The translations under genes and the position numbers were made by a program. From Gemmatimonadaceae bacterium (lineage in GTDB: Bacteria > Gemmatimonadota > Gemmatimonadetes > Gemmatimonadales > Gemmatimonadaceae), in assembly GCA_019752115.1 (NCBI GenBank), contig JAIEMN010000045.1, positions 150,441-214,440 of the forward strand: DNA of 64,000 nt, in the 5' to 3' direction. Of the stretch, positions 9,039 through 18,251 are shown piece by piece (the first letter of the stretch is position 1; every line of letters begins with the position of its first letter). Below the pieces are notes generated by a model, which saw nothing but the letters and a program-made list of their open reading frames with translations, was not told the DNA's origin and did not search any database.

Positions 9039-11678
9039 CTACGGTCGCGGCACCCGGCGCATCAGCTCCTCGCGCCACCCCAGAATGACGCGCGAGGGCA
9101 GCGCACCCACGCGCTCAAGCGGCTCGATCATGAGGAATTGCGAGCCATCGGGGGTGACGTCGTACCCCGTCGTACGCTGGTCGTTGATCCGTCCGGCCGT
9201 GTTGCGGGAGAAGAGGCGAACCGGCCGCGACGGCGTCCCGCTCGCCGGATCGAAATCGGCGGCGAAGACATCGCGACCCTTGCGAAAGACAATCTCGCGA
9301 CCGCCGCGCGTGAAGCGCGGCTGATCACCCCCGTCGATGGAGACCTGCACCCGCGCCGTGCCATCGCGACGTCGCGCCATGACCTGCGTGCGGCCGTCGG
9401 GTTGCTTCTCGGAGAGGGCGAGCCAGACCCCGTCGGGAGAGAAGACGCTCCCGAGCTGCAGGCTGTGTGTCTTGTCCAGCGCCTGCGACCTCCGCGTGGC
9501 GAGATCCAGGGTCCACGCGTGGTCGCCCTTCTCGACCTCGGTGTAGAGCAATGTCGAGCCATCCGGGGCGATGCCGGTCGGGTGCTTATCACTGCCGGAA
9601 CGCAGCAGCGTGTCGACCGTCGTGCCCGTGATTGCGATGCGCGCCAGATCATACGCCGGAGTCTCGAGCGCATGGAACAGCGATTTGCTGTCTGGTGCCC
9701 ACACCGGCGCAAACGCGGCCCCGTTGAACGCACTCAGCTGACTCAGTGAACCGCGGCGGCGATCGAAGAGCCAGAGCGACCACGGTTCCGGCTGCGTGCG
9801 TGTCAGGGCGATCCACTGCCCATCGGGTGACAGGCGCGGATCGGCCCACGCCGCCAGATCCGAGAAGGCTTCGCGATTCGTGCCGTCGCGGGCCACCCAG
9901 ACCACTCGCGATCGTTCATCAAACTCACTGGCCTTGATGTAGACCAGGTCGCCACGCGAAGACACGTCGAAGGCCACCGAGCCATCGGTCTGCAGTGAGA
10001 ACACATCCTCCACCACGGGCGTGGGCGGACCGGTCAGCTTGAGCGACGCCGCATCGAACGGGGCGGCGAAGATCGCCCCGCCGCGACCGAAGAGCAGATA
10101 GCCCGGCGCGACATACCGCGGAAAGAGTGCGTTCTCCACGATCACCGTCACCTTGCCAGTGGCGAGATCGAGCGCCTGAATGCTCGAGCGCGTGACTGGT
10201 GCCGAGTAGGCGCCGTAGAGCAGCGTCTTTCCGTCGGGCAGCAGCGAGGGATACCAGTGACCGAACTCATGGCGCGCGGCGTTGGGCTTTGAGACCACTT
10301 CCATCGCGCCGCCCTCCTTCAGGCGCGACAGACCGCTTGAGGCCTCGCCAGAGAAGTAGATGTATCCGTCTGGCCCGATCGTGCTGAGTGCGGTGTTGGC
10401 GTGCTCCGCGATCATGGTCGCGGACCCGCCCTCAACGGGGATCTTGAACAGTGCGCCGTCGCGGTTGAAGAAGATCCACTTCCCATCGGGCGAATAGGTC
10501 GGCGCGATCCCACCTTCGGAGCCGGGGACCGGCACAATCGCGGATGACCCCATCGACCGTTGGACAAGCAGGCGCCCCTTCACGGAATCCACGATCGACT
10601 GCAGCACGGCGTGCCCATCGGGCGCAATCGCAATCAGCGCCTTGGCCGACGCGCGCGGCCCGGCGTTGAAGGCGAACTCCACGCGTGACGTGCCGTCGGC
10701 GCTCGACGTGCGCTGGCCAACGAACCAGCCACCGATCCCGGCCGCGAGGGCCATGAGGGCGGCGATGGGCAGCCAGCGCGTCGCGCTCCCACGCGCGGCT
10801 GGCGTTCTCGCTCCGGCGATCGGGCGTGGCGTGCGTTGCTCTCCGAGCAGCGCAGCCTTGAACGCCTGAATGGTGGGGAACCGATCGGCCGGGAGCTTCT
10901 GCAAGGCGGTGAGCACGGCGGCGTCGACCTGTTCCGGCACGGCTGGGCGCACGACCATCAGCGAACGCGGCGCCTCGGTGAGCAGCTTGGCGACAATCGC
11001 CTGCGCGTTCGCGCCGGTGTACGGCGGCTCGCCGGCGAGCATCTCGTAGAGCACCGCGCCCACGGCGTAGATGTCGGCCCGGGCGTCGATGACCTTGTCA
11101 CCCATCGCCTGCTCGGGCGCCATGTACTGCGGCGTGCCGAGCGAGAGCCCCGTCTGCGTCATGCGGGCACCGCCGGCCTGTTGCACGGCGAGTGCAATAC
11201 CGAAGTCGGCCACCAGCGGATGACTGCCGTTGGCGGACTGCTGCAGCAGGATGTTTTCCGGCTTGATGTCGCGATGCACGATGCCGGCCGCGTGCGCCTC
11301 TGCGAGCGCATCGCTCACGGCGGTGGCAATCGCGATGGCGTCGGCAACCGGTAGCTGTGTTTCGCGCGTCAGTCGCGCCCGCAGCGTTTCGCCGCGCACA
11401 TACGGCATGACGTAGTACAGCAGCCCATCCACCGCGCCGCTGTCGAGCAATCCCAGAATGTGCGGATGCTGCAACTGTGCCGTCGTGCGGATCTCGCTCA
11501 GAAAGCGATCGCCGCCCAGCGCTGCACCGAGATCGGGGTGCAGCACCTTGATGGCCACATCGCGGCCATGGCGCAGGTCGTGGGCGAGGTACACGGTGGC
11601 CATGCCGCCGGCGCCGAGTTCACGGTCGACGCGGTAGCGGTCAGCGAGGGCGGTGGTGAGGCGGGTGAGCGTACTCAT
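9039..11678 (-). CDS. Membrane Ser/Thr kinase with WD40/TolB-type beta-propeller (K3)
   Basis: 879 residues from the ATG at 11678; the paralogous kinases begin at the same place (M-S-T-L), so a 29-residue upstream extension is rejected. Kinase domain: GAGGMATVY, K44, HRDIKPEN with D137, D158-FG, GTPQYMAPEQ. Membrane helix 302-320 (WLPIAALMALAAGIGGWFV). The C-terminal 550 residues contain repeated PD40/TolB blade motifs such as YSPDGKWIFF, LSPDGQWIAL, FSPDGVWLALSE and VTPDGSQFLMIE. This implies a periplasmic propeller that probably recognises a ligand or protein. It is the first gene of a chain with K2 and Uma2-1, and is divergent from Uma2-3. Confidence 0.95.
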   Translation of the reverse strand: MSTLTRLTTALADRYRVDRELGAGGMATVYLAHDLRHGRDVAIKVLHPDLGAALGGDRFLSEIRTTAQLQHPHILGLLDSGAVDGLLYYVMPYVRGETLRARLTRETQLPVADAIAIATAVSDALAEAHAAGIVHRDIKPENILLQQSANGSHPLVADFGIALAVQQAGGARMTQTGLSLGTPQYMAPEQAMGDKVIDARADIYAVGAVLYEMLAGEPPYTGANAQAIVAKLLTEAPRSLMVVRPAVPEQVDAAVLTALQKLPADRFPTIQAFKAALLGEQRTPRPIAGARTPAARGSATRWLPIAALMALAAGIGGWFVGQRTSSADGTSRVEFAFNAGPRASAKALIAIAPDGHAVLQSIVDSVKGRLLVQRSMGSSAIVPVPGSEGGIAPTYSPDGKWIFFNRDGALFKIPVEGGSATMIAEHANTALSTIGPDGYIYFSGEASSGLSRLKEGGAMEVVSKPNAARHEFGHWYPSLLPDGKTLLYGAYSAPVTRSSIQALDLATGKVTVIVENALFPRYVAPGYLLFGRGGAIFAAPFDAASLKLTGPPTPVVEDVFSLQTDGSVAFDVSSRGDLVYIKASEFDERSRVVWVARDGTNREAFSDLAAWADPRLSPDGQWIALTRTQPEPWSLWLFDRRRGSLSQLSAFNGAAFAPVWAPDSKSLFHALETPAYDLARIAITGTTVDTLLRSGSDKHPTGIAPDGSTLLYTEVEKGDHAWTLDLATRRSQALDKTHSLQLGSVFSPDGVWLALSEKQPDGRTQVMARRRDGTARVQVSIDGGDQPRFTRGGREIVFRKGRDVFAADFDPASGTPSRPVRLFSRNTAGRINDQRTTGYDVTPDGSQFLMIEPLERVGALPSRVILGWREELMRRVPRP

Positions 11679-11856
11679 GACGGCTGAAGATGCACCGCAG
11701 GACGCGCGGCCGCTGCGTGGTTCGATTTCACGGTGTCTCGCCGGTGTCTCGCATTGGAATGACACGATGCGCGACGATTTGATGACACTCGGCCGGACCA
11801 GTAGGCCTATCGTCGGTCATGCCCTCTTGCCGCTCACCCCTTTCCCTCGGCAGACT

Positions 11857-12426
11857 ATGGCCATGCCCGCGCTTGACCACCGACTCTGGACGGCCGCTGA
11901 GGTGCAGGCGCTGCCCGACGATCCGACGCACCGGTATGAATGCGTGGACGGGGAGCTGCTGGTGAGTCCATCGCCGCGTACCCCGCATCAGTCGGCGGTC
12001 ATGGAGCTGGCGTTGGCGTTGGGACCTTGGGTACGTGAATCCGGCGTCGGCGCTCTCTTCAGCGCCCCCTCTGACTGGGTGCTCGATCTCCATACGGTGG
12101 TCCAACCGGATCTGTACGTCGTTCCGCTCGTGGACGGGCGCCGCCCGCGCACGGACGAGGAGCGCGGGCATCCGCTGCTGTTCATCGAGGTGCTGTCGCC
12201 GAGTACCGCGCGGTTTGACCGGGTGGTCAAGCGCGGTCGGTATCAGCGCGCCGGCATCGAATACTGGATCGTGGATCTCGACGCGCGCCTGGTGGAGCAA
12301 TGGTTGCCAGCAGACGACCGCCCGAGCATCCACGCGGAGGCACTGCACTGGCAGCCCGCCGGTGCGGAGACGCCATTCGTGCTGGAGCTCGAGGCGTTCT
12401 TTGCCGAGGTACTCGGGCCAGCGTAG
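11857..12426 (+). CDS. Uma2-family PD-(D/E)XK nuclease-like protein 3
   Basis: 189 residues from the ATG at 11857 (a second ATG two codons on is possible). Core: LWTAAEVQALPDDPTHRYECVDGELL, then VQPDLYVVP with the first acid, HPLLFIEVLSPSTARFDRVVK with the Glu and Lys, and RAGIEYWIVDLDARLVEQW. This is the classical Uma2/DUF820 pattern. It is much more divergent from the other two Uma2 proteins here than they are from each other. It is transcribed away from K3 and convergent with Uma2-2. The biochemical target of the family is unknown. Confidence 0.85.
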   Translation: MAMPALDHRLWTAAEVQALPDDPTHRYECVDGELLVSPSPRTPHQSAVMELALALGPWVRESGVGALFSAPSDWVLDLHTVVQPDLYVVPLVDGRRPRTDEERGHPLLFIEVLSPSTARFDRVVKRGRYQRAGIEYWIVDLDARLVEQWLPADDRPSIHAEALHWQPAGAETPFVLELEAFFAEVLGPA

Positions 12427-12506
12427 CGGTAGGCGTCGGCCTATGCGTCAGCCCGCCGCTGCCGAATACATCGCCGCCCGCTCGCGCGCGGCAATCGCCG
12501 AACGAC

Positions 12507-13121
12507 TCAGTCGTCCGCGAACAGCTCGGCGACCGGCAGATCGAAATCCGGCAGGAGTTCGGCGTCGATGAGGTGGTCGGCCACGCCGAGCACCGCGATG
12601 GCGCCATCGGCGCGATAGACGTGCACCTGCTCGTGCGATGGCACGACGACCCACACCGCGCGGGTGCCGGCCGAGAGAAAGTCGGCCACCTTTGCCAGCA
12701 GTTCGCCGGGGCGGTCGCCCGGGGAGCGCACCTCGACCGCCAGATCGGGGGCGAGCTCGGGAAAGCCGTCGGGGAAGGGGCCGCTGAAGCGCTCGCGCGA
12801 GACGTACGCCACGTCGGGTGCGCGAACGGTGTCCGGGTGCCGCTCGAGGGTGAAGCCGGGATCGGCGATCGCGAGGCGCCCGCGCGACTGCGACCAGCCG
12901 TTGGCGTCGCGCTCGCGAACGAGATGCTGACGGAGCGCGACGGCGAGTCGTGCCGCGATGTCGCCGTGGCGGAAACTCGCCGGCTCCCGCACGACGAGCA
13001 CACCGCGGACGAGCTCCACCCGTTTGCCGGGGATCTCGTAGCCGACGAGCTGCTCGGCGGTCATTCCAACAGGCGCGGCCACCATAGCGGGCCTCCGGCG
13101 TTGTGTGCGGGTTCGGGTCAT
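12507..13121 (-). CDS. Uma2-family PD-(D/E)XK nuclease-like protein 2
   Basis: 204 residues from the ATG at 13121 (MTRTRTQRRRPAMVAAPVG), aligned with Uma2-1. Shared block MTAEQLVGYEIPGKRVELVRG, then APDVAYVSRERF, PDLAVEVRSPGDRPGELLAKVADFLSAGTRAVWVV and YRADGAIAVLGVADHL. The acidic residues and downstream Lys of the nuclease-like core are kept. It lies 87 bp downstream of kinase K4 on the same strand with copy 2 of the three-arm hairpin element between them. This repeats the layout of K2 and Uma2-1. Confidence 0.85.
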   Translation of the reverse strand: MTRTRTQRRRPAMVAAPVGMTAEQLVGYEIPGKRVELVRGVLVVREPASFRHGDIAARLAVALRQHLVRERDANGWSQSRGRLAIADPGFTLERHPDTVRAPDVAYVSRERFSGPFPDGFPELAPDLAVEVRSPGDRPGELLAKVADFLSAGTRAVWVVVPSHEQVHVYRADGAIAVLGVADHLIDAELLPDFDLPVAELFADD

Positions 13122-13176
13122 GGCCGCAACGCTACGGCGCTGCGTCACCGGCCCGTCATCATCTCGCACCGCCAAG

Positions 13177-13209
13177 CTACGCTCGGCGAGGCGGCCGAGT
13201 CTACTCGGC
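13177..13209 (-). repeat. Three-arm hairpin element, copy 2 (K4-Uma2 gap)
   Basis: CTCGGC (13182-13187), GCCGAG (13194-13199) and CTCGGC (13204-13209) repeat the arm order of copy 1, with the same TCTA second loop but a different first loop (GAGGCG instead of GGTG). The last base is the first base of the K4 stop codon. In the transcribed direction both copies are followed by similar sequence with TGATGACG and GGTGACGC before the Uma2 start. Confidence 0.6.
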
Positions 13210-15440
13210 TACATGAGCGCGCGGAGCTCGGGGTAGCGCGGGTGGGCGAAGATCGGCTCGAGCCCGGGATGTCGGTGAAACGCGAAACTGTTGATGGCGT
13301 CACGCTTGCGGACCGACTCGAACGCATGATCCATCGCCTCGTCGATACGACCGAGATACGTCGCGCAACAGGCGAGCGAGTAGGACGGAATCAGCTGCAG
13401 TTGGGCGCGAGCCTGCAATTCAGCGTACGCGGCCTCTGCGCGTGCCCGATCGCCCGCTTGCACATACAGCCCGCACAGCGTGTGGACCAACCAAGGATTC
13501 CGACCGAACCGATCGATGCGAGGAATGAGCACGTCGAGCCCGAACTGTGTGGCACCGGACCAGTGCGCCACAAACCCGGCCGTCCAATGCGCGACGAACG
13601 CCGTGGGATCCACCTCGAGTGCCCGGCGCGCGAGCGCGAGCGCCTCCTCGTGCGCTCCGATCAGCGCCAGCAGGGCGGCGGAGATGCCGAGCACGGCCAC
13701 GTTGCGGGGATCCTCAACGGTCGCGCGGCGCAGTTCAGCGGCGCCCTCGTCATCCTGCGCGCCATCGCCGCCCATAATGAGGATCCATCCGGCATACAGC
13801 GTGCGAGCCTCCGAATAGCGCGGATCAATCGCCAGTGCTTCTCGGAAGAGGCGCCCCGCCTCGACTCGGTTTCGGATACTCTCAAACGTCAGCATGCCGC
13901 CATACGCCACCAGTGCTTCCGGATTGGTCGGCGCGATCGCGTAGGCGCGCTTGGCAAAGGCCATTGCTCGCGGAAGCAGCACATCCGTTCGATCGACGCC
14001 TTGCTGAAACTGCAGGCGGCTCGCGGCAGCCATGAGACCCAGCGCCGTTGGATCCTCGGGGGCAACCTCGAGGGCGCGCTCGAGTACGCGTACCGCTTCG
14101 TACACCGCGAAGCCACGCTGCGTGATGAGCGCTCTCGCGCGCACGCAGAGCTCGTAGACTTCAACCTCTCTCGTTGTGGCCTTTGCTGGTGGTGCTTCCC
14201 GCGGCACCAGCGTCAGCTGTAGCCGCTCCGCAATCGCGGTGGCAATCTCATCCTGCAGCGCGAACACATCCACCAACTCGCGATCGTACCGATCACTCCA
14301 GAGCTGATAGTCATCGGCGACGCTCATGAGCTGCACGGTGATGCGTACACGATTGCCGGCCTTGCGTACGCTCCCCTCGAGCACCGCCGAGACATTCAGG
14401 GCCTCGCCAATGGTCCGGAGATCGACCTGCTTCCCCTTGAACGAAAACGCGGAGATCTTGGCGGCGACGTGCAGCCCCTCCACGCGTGACAACAGGCCGA
14501 TGATATCCTCGGCGATGCCATCACCCAGGTACGCGTTCTCCGGATCGGGACTCAGGTTCGTGAACGGGAGCACCGCAATCGATCGCGGTGGCGCCGAGCG
14601 CGCGGCCACCTCGGCGGTGGTCGCCGTGCCAAGCTGCTGCAGCCAATCGGCGATCGCGGGCCGATCGATTGGACTGCGCTGCAACGCCTGCTGCAACGCC
14701 TTACCGACGGCGCGTGGCACGCCTTCACGCAACGCGGTGACATCGGCGGGCGTCTGCACAAAGCGCTTCGCGATGACCGCCTGCACCGTCGCGCCGGTAA
14801 ATGGCGGCTCCCCTACGAGCAGCTCATAGAGTACGCACGCGAGCGAGTAGAGATCGCTGCGCCCGTCGACGTGGTCACCAACCGCCTGCTCGGGACTCAT
14901 GTACGCCGGCGTTCCCACCGTCATGCCGACCTGCGTGATGGTGTCGGTGGCGACTTCGCTCAGCGCCTTGCCGATGCCGAAGTCCATGAGCAGCGCGTGC
15001 CCATCCTGCAGCAGGATGTTCTCCGGCTTGATGTCGCGATGCACGACGCCCTGCGCATGCGCGTGCTCGAGCGCGGCGGCGACTTCTCGCGCGAGGCGCA
15101 CGGCGTCGGCCACCGGCAGCTGCTTTTCCCGGTCGAGCCGGTCGCGCAGCGACTCGCCGCGCACAACGGGCATCACGTAGTACAGCGTGTCGCCCACGCC
15201 GCCCGAATCGAAGAGCGGCAGGATGTGCGGGTGCGACAGCCGCGCGGCGAGCTGGATCTCGCGCTGAAACCGCTCGGCGCCGACGGCATTGGCGAGCTCG
15301 GGGCGGAGCACCTTGATGGCGACCGCGCGGTCGTGCTTGAGATCGTGCGCACGATACACGGTGGCCATGCCGCCAACGCCGAGCTCGGTGTCGAGGCGGT
15401 AACGGTCAGCGAGGGCGGCGGTCAGGCGCTCAGCCAACAT
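13209..15440 (-). CDS. Ser/Thr kinase with TolB-like and TPR region, no membrane helix (K4)
   Basis: 743 residues from the ATG at 15440. Kinase domain: GVGGMATVY, K43, HRDIKPEN with D136, DFGIGKALS, GTPAYMSPEQ. Unlike K1, K2 and K5 the linker (TATTAEVAARSAPPRS) has no hydrophobic helix, so the protein is probably cytoplasmic. It passes directly into a TolB-like domain (SIAVLPFTNLSPDPENAYLGDGIAEDI, VLEGSVRKAGNRVRITVQL, LWSDRYDRELVDVFALQDEI) and then TPR repeats to the end (PGLEPIFAHPRYPELRAL). Its start is 7 bp after the K5 stop, so the two are probably translated together. An open frame extends upstream inside K5 but lacks kinase sequence and is rejected. Confidence 0.94.
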   Translation of the reverse strand: MLAERLTAALADRYRLDTELGVGGMATVYRAHDLKHDRAVAIKVLRPELANAVGAERFQREIQLAARLSHPHILPLFDSGGVGDTLYYVMPVVRGESLRDRLDREKQLPVADAVRLAREVAAALEHAHAQGVVHRDIKPENILLQDGHALLMDFGIGKALSEVATDTITQVGMTVGTPAYMSPEQAVGDHVDGRSDLYSLACVLYELLVGEPPFTGATVQAVIAKRFVQTPADVTALREGVPRAVGKALQQALQRSPIDRPAIADWLQQLGTATTAEVAARSAPPRSIAVLPFTNLSPDPENAYLGDGIAEDIIGLLSRVEGLHVAAKISAFSFKGKQVDLRTIGEALNVSAVLEGSVRKAGNRVRITVQLMSVADDYQLWSDRYDRELVDVFALQDEIATAIAERLQLTLVPREAPPAKATTREVEVYELCVRARALITQRGFAVYEAVRVLERALEVAPEDPTALGLMAAASRLQFQQGVDRTDVLLPRAMAFAKRAYAIAPTNPEALVAYGGMLTFESIRNRVEAGRLFREALAIDPRYSEARTLYAGWILIMGGDGAQDDEGAAELRRATVEDPRNVAVLGISAALLALIGAHEEALALARRALEVDPTAFVAHWTAGFVAHWSGATQFGLDVLIPRIDRFGRNPWLVHTLCGLYVQAGDRARAEAAYAELQARAQLQLIPSYSLACCATYLGRIDEAMDHAFESVRKRDAINSFAFHRHPGLEPIFAHPRYPELRALM

Positions 15441-15447
15441 GGGCCGG

Positions 15448-17865
15448 TCAGTCACGGACGGTGCCGTCGGTCTTCGCGGTTGCGTCAGCGCGGCAACCAC
15501 AAGGGAGCCCCATGGCGGCGCGATGCGCGGCCCAGCGGGGGTCGTTGGAGACCAGCCAGAATTCGCCAAGGAACGCGGCAAAGGCGTCGTGCCGCTTACG
15601 GACCTCGGCGAGCGCCGCGAACATGGCGTCGCGGTCACCTGTGACCTGATGCCAGCGGGCCACATCGAGCCATCGCTGGGCGCGCGTGAAGGTCGCGACC
15701 TGCCGCAACGCCGCCGCCCGCGCACCGCCGACCTGCCAGGCACTTCGCAGTTCGGCGAGCGGCGCGCCAAAATTGTCGACGCGGCGCTCCAACCGAGTTT
15801 GGGCGTCGAAGAAGGTCGTCGAATCGCCGGCCATCGCCGCCCGCAGACTCCGATCGCGCTGAAAGAGCGTTTGGTCGGGGTCGATCTGCCGTACGCTGTC
15901 GGCCCAGCGCGCTGCCTCGGTCGTATCACCTGCAAGGATGGTGATCTGATGCATGTTGGCGCGAATCACGGCCGATCGCGGATCGATCTGGAACGCGCGC
16001 CGGATCGCCTCGCGCGCGCCCGCTGAGTCGCCGTAGACGTAACGGATATCGTAGAACCACTTGTGGGCGGTCGCGTTGCCGGGCGCGAGCGTGATCGCGC
16101 GTCGCACGATGCTGTCGGCCTCATGGGCGCGCCAGTCCTGGACGAGCTTGAGGTAGCCGAGGTTGAGCACGCCCTCGGGCAGCAGCGAATCGATGGCCAA
16201 CGCCCGGTTCACCGCGCTGCGGGCCGCTGCGAACGTCTCCACCGGTGGGACATCAGAGTAGAACGCCCGCAGAATGTACGCCTCGGACAGTCCCGCCCAC
16301 GCCTGCGCGTACAGCGAATCACGGGCGATCGCCTGCCGGTAGAGCCCGATGGCTTCGATCAGATCCCGCGTCCCCCGTCGTGCGGCCAGCGCCCGCGCCT
16401 GCAGATACAGTTCGTACGCCGCCAGGTCACGCGTTGACGTCGTCGTCCGCTGATTCGCCGCAATGACCTTGCCACGCAGCGCGCCGATCACCGCCTGCGC
16501 GACCTCGTCCTGCACCGCGAAGATGTCGGCGGCCGTCTTGTCAAAGGTCTGCGACCAGAGCGAGACGCCGTCGCCGGCCTTCACCAATTGCGCCGTGATG
16601 CGGAGACGGTCGCCGGCTCGCTGGACACTGCCTTCCAGGACGGTCGCGACTCCCAGCTGCCTGGCGATCTCGCGCACGTCCTCATTCTTGCCGCGGAAGG
16701 AGAAGGCCGACGTGCGGGCCGCCACATCGAGTTCGGGCACACTGGCCAGAGCGCTGATGAGGGTCTCCGCGATCCCATCACCGAAATAGGCGCTGTCCGA
16801 GCCACCAATCTCGGTGAAGGGCAGCACCGCCACCGAGGCGCGCGTCGCCGCGGCGGCGTCGGCTTTCGTTTCGCGCCCCGATGCGCTGGTAGGGGCTCGA
16901 CCAAGCTGCCACCACGCGACCGCGCTGACCGCCAGCAGCGCCGTCGCCACCCACACCATGCGGGCCCGTCCCGAAACAGCAGGACGTTCGCTCGTGGTGG
17001 TCTCCTCGAGCGCGGCCAGCACGGCCGCCGCATCGGCGGGGCGCTGCGCCGGGTCCTTGGCGAGACATTGCATCACGACCCGCGCGAGACCGGCCGGCGC
17101 GTCGTGTCGCAGCGTGGTGAGCGCCGATGGCGATTCGGCGAGATGGGCGGCCAGCACCCGCTGCACGGTGCCGGTGAACGGTGGGGCGCCCGTGAGCAGC
17201 TCGAACGCGAGACACCCCCACGCATAGAGGTCCGCCCGCTGATCCACCGATTCACTGCCGGTGATCTGCTCGGGCGCCATGTAGGCCGGCGTGCCGAGCG
17301 AACTGCCCACGCGGGTGAGGGTCACCGCGTCATCGGCCGACGACGTCGGTGACGGGTGCGCTCCGGTCCGCGCGGCTCGTATGGCTTTGGCGATGCCGAA
17401 GTCGGCCACCATGGCGGTGCCGTGCGAGAGCAGAATGTTGTCGGGCTTGATGTCCCGGTGCACGACGCCGCGCGCGTGCGCATAGCCGAGCGCGCGCGCC
17501 ACATCGCGGAGAATGCCGACGGCCTCCGTCAGCGGAATGGGTGTGCCGCTCTGCAGCCGGTGTCGCAGGGACTGGCCATCCACGTACGGCATGACGTAGT
17601 ACGGCATGTCTGCGGCGACATCCGTCGAGAGGAGCGGCACGATGTTCGCCTGCTGCAACGAGGCCGCCAGCCGGATCTCCCGCATGAAGCGCTCGGCGCT
17701 CATCTCGCCCGCCAGATCCGGCGAGAGCACCTTGAGCACGACGGCGCGATCGAGCGCGATGTCGTGGGCGAGGTACACCCGCGACATGCCTCCGCCGCCG
17801 AGTTCGCGGTCGATGCGGTAGCGCTCGCCGAGGGCCGCCGTCAGGCGGGAAGGGGCGTCATTCAC
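15448..17865 (-). CDS. Membrane Ser/Thr kinase with TolB-like and TPR sensor (K5)
   Basis: 805 residues from the GTG at 17865; a TTG at 17874 would add three residues, and neither has a clear ribosome site. Kinase domain: GGGGMSRVY, K45, HRDIKPDN (Asp instead of the usual Glu), DFGIAKAI, an unusually long activation segment (RAARTGAHPSPTSSADDAVT), GTPAYMAPEQ. Membrane helix VWVATALLAVSAVAWW, then a TolB-like domain (AVLPFTEIGGSDSAYFGDGIAETL, VLEGSVQRAGDRLRITAQLV, SLWSQTFDKTAADIFAVQDEVA) and TPR repeats. It resembles K1 most (GGGGMSRV). It heads the K5-K4-Uma2-2 chain. A toxin-antitoxin operon is divergent upstream. Confidence 0.93.
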   Translation of the reverse strand: MNDAPSRLTAALGERYRIDRELGGGGMSRVYLAHDIALDRAVVLKVLSPDLAGEMSAERFMREIRLAASLQQANIVPLLSTDVAADMPYYVMPYVDGQSLRHRLQSGTPIPLTEAVGILRDVARALGYAHARGVVHRDIKPDNILLSHGTAMVADFGIAKAIRAARTGAHPSPTSSADDAVTLTRVGSSLGTPAYMAPEQITGSESVDQRADLYAWGCLAFELLTGAPPFTGTVQRVLAAHLAESPSALTTLRHDAPAGLARVVMQCLAKDPAQRPADAAAVLAALEETTTSERPAVSGRARMVWVATALLAVSAVAWWQLGRAPTSASGRETKADAAAATRASVAVLPFTEIGGSDSAYFGDGIAETLISALASVPELDVAARTSAFSFRGKNEDVREIARQLGVATVLEGSVQRAGDRLRITAQLVKAGDGVSLWSQTFDKTAADIFAVQDEVAQAVIGALRGKVIAANQRTTTSTRDLAAYELYLQARALAARRGTRDLIEAIGLYRQAIARDSLYAQAWAGLSEAYILRAFYSDVPPVETFAAARSAVNRALAIDSLLPEGVLNLGYLKLVQDWRAHEADSIVRRAITLAPGNATAHKWFYDIRYVYGDSAGAREAIRRAFQIDPRSAVIRANMHQITILAGDTTEAARWADSVRQIDPDQTLFQRDRSLRAAMAGDSTTFFDAQTRLERRVDNFGAPLAELRSAWQVGGARAAALRQVATFTRAQRWLDVARWHQVTGDRDAMFAALAEVRKRHDAFAAFLGEFWLVSNDPRWAAHRAAMGLPCGCRADATAKTDGTVRD

Positions 17866-17921
17866 TCGTGCCAAGTTGTCGTGCGATGGGATGAACGGCC
17901 AGTGAATTCGATATGGTCAGA

Positions 17922-17947
17922 CTAGTCAGACCAGAAAATCTGACTAG
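17922..17947. promoter_or_regulatory. Inverted repeat upstream of the Phd-type antitoxin
   Basis: CTAGTCAGA and TCTGACTAG are perfect 9-bp arms around an 8-bp spacer, 10 bp before the antitoxin start at 17958. A direct repeat, GTCAGACTA then GTCAGACCA, overlaps the left arm. This is the expected place and form for a Phd/YefM autoregulatory operator, and it could also affect divergent kinase K5. Confidence 0.65.
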
Positions 17948-17957
17948 AATTCACGGT

Positions 17958-18251
17958 ATGTCGGAAGAAATCTCGCTCTATCAGGCCAAGGCGACCCTCT
18001 CCGCGCTCGTGCGCGCCGTGCGCGAGGGCGGCGCGTCGTACACCATCACCGTGCATGGGCAGCCGGTGGCGGAGCTCAGGCCCATTGAGCCCAAGCCGCC
18101 GCGGAAGCAGACGCTGGCGGAGCGAATCGCGGAGCTCAAGGCGACGGGGCAGATCCTGGAGGGGAAGGGGTCGCCCAAAGATCTCCTCGACCTGCCGCCG
18201 CGTCCGTACATCCCGGGTGCACTCGAGCGATTCCTGGAGGAGCGGGAGTGA
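17958..18251 (+). CDS. Phd/YefM-type antitoxin
   Basis: 97 residues from the ATG at 17958. N-terminal block EISLYQAKATLSALVRAVREGGASYTITVHGQPVAEL is the Phd/YefM DNA-binding fold. The C-terminal tail (KQTLAERIAELKATGQILEGKG...PGALERFLEERE) is charged and Pro-rich, as expected for a toxin-wrapping segment. It overlaps the PIN toxin by 4 bp, typical of antitoxin-first modules. The inverted repeat just upstream supports autorepression. Confidence 0.88.
   Translation: MSEEISLYQAKATLSALVRAVREGGASYTITVHGQPVAELRPIEPKPPRKQTLAERIAELKATGQILEGKGSPKDLLDLPPRPYIPGALERFLEERE

Noticed and set aside
12443..12571. Short plus-strand open frame after Uma2-3 (MRQPAAAEYIAARSR...)
   Set aside because: It runs into the coding region of Uma2-2 in antisense and has no supporting motif.
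12300..14222. 640-residue plus-strand open frame opposite Uma2-2 and K4
   Set aside because: No motif, shadow-type composition, and both minus-strand genes are clear.
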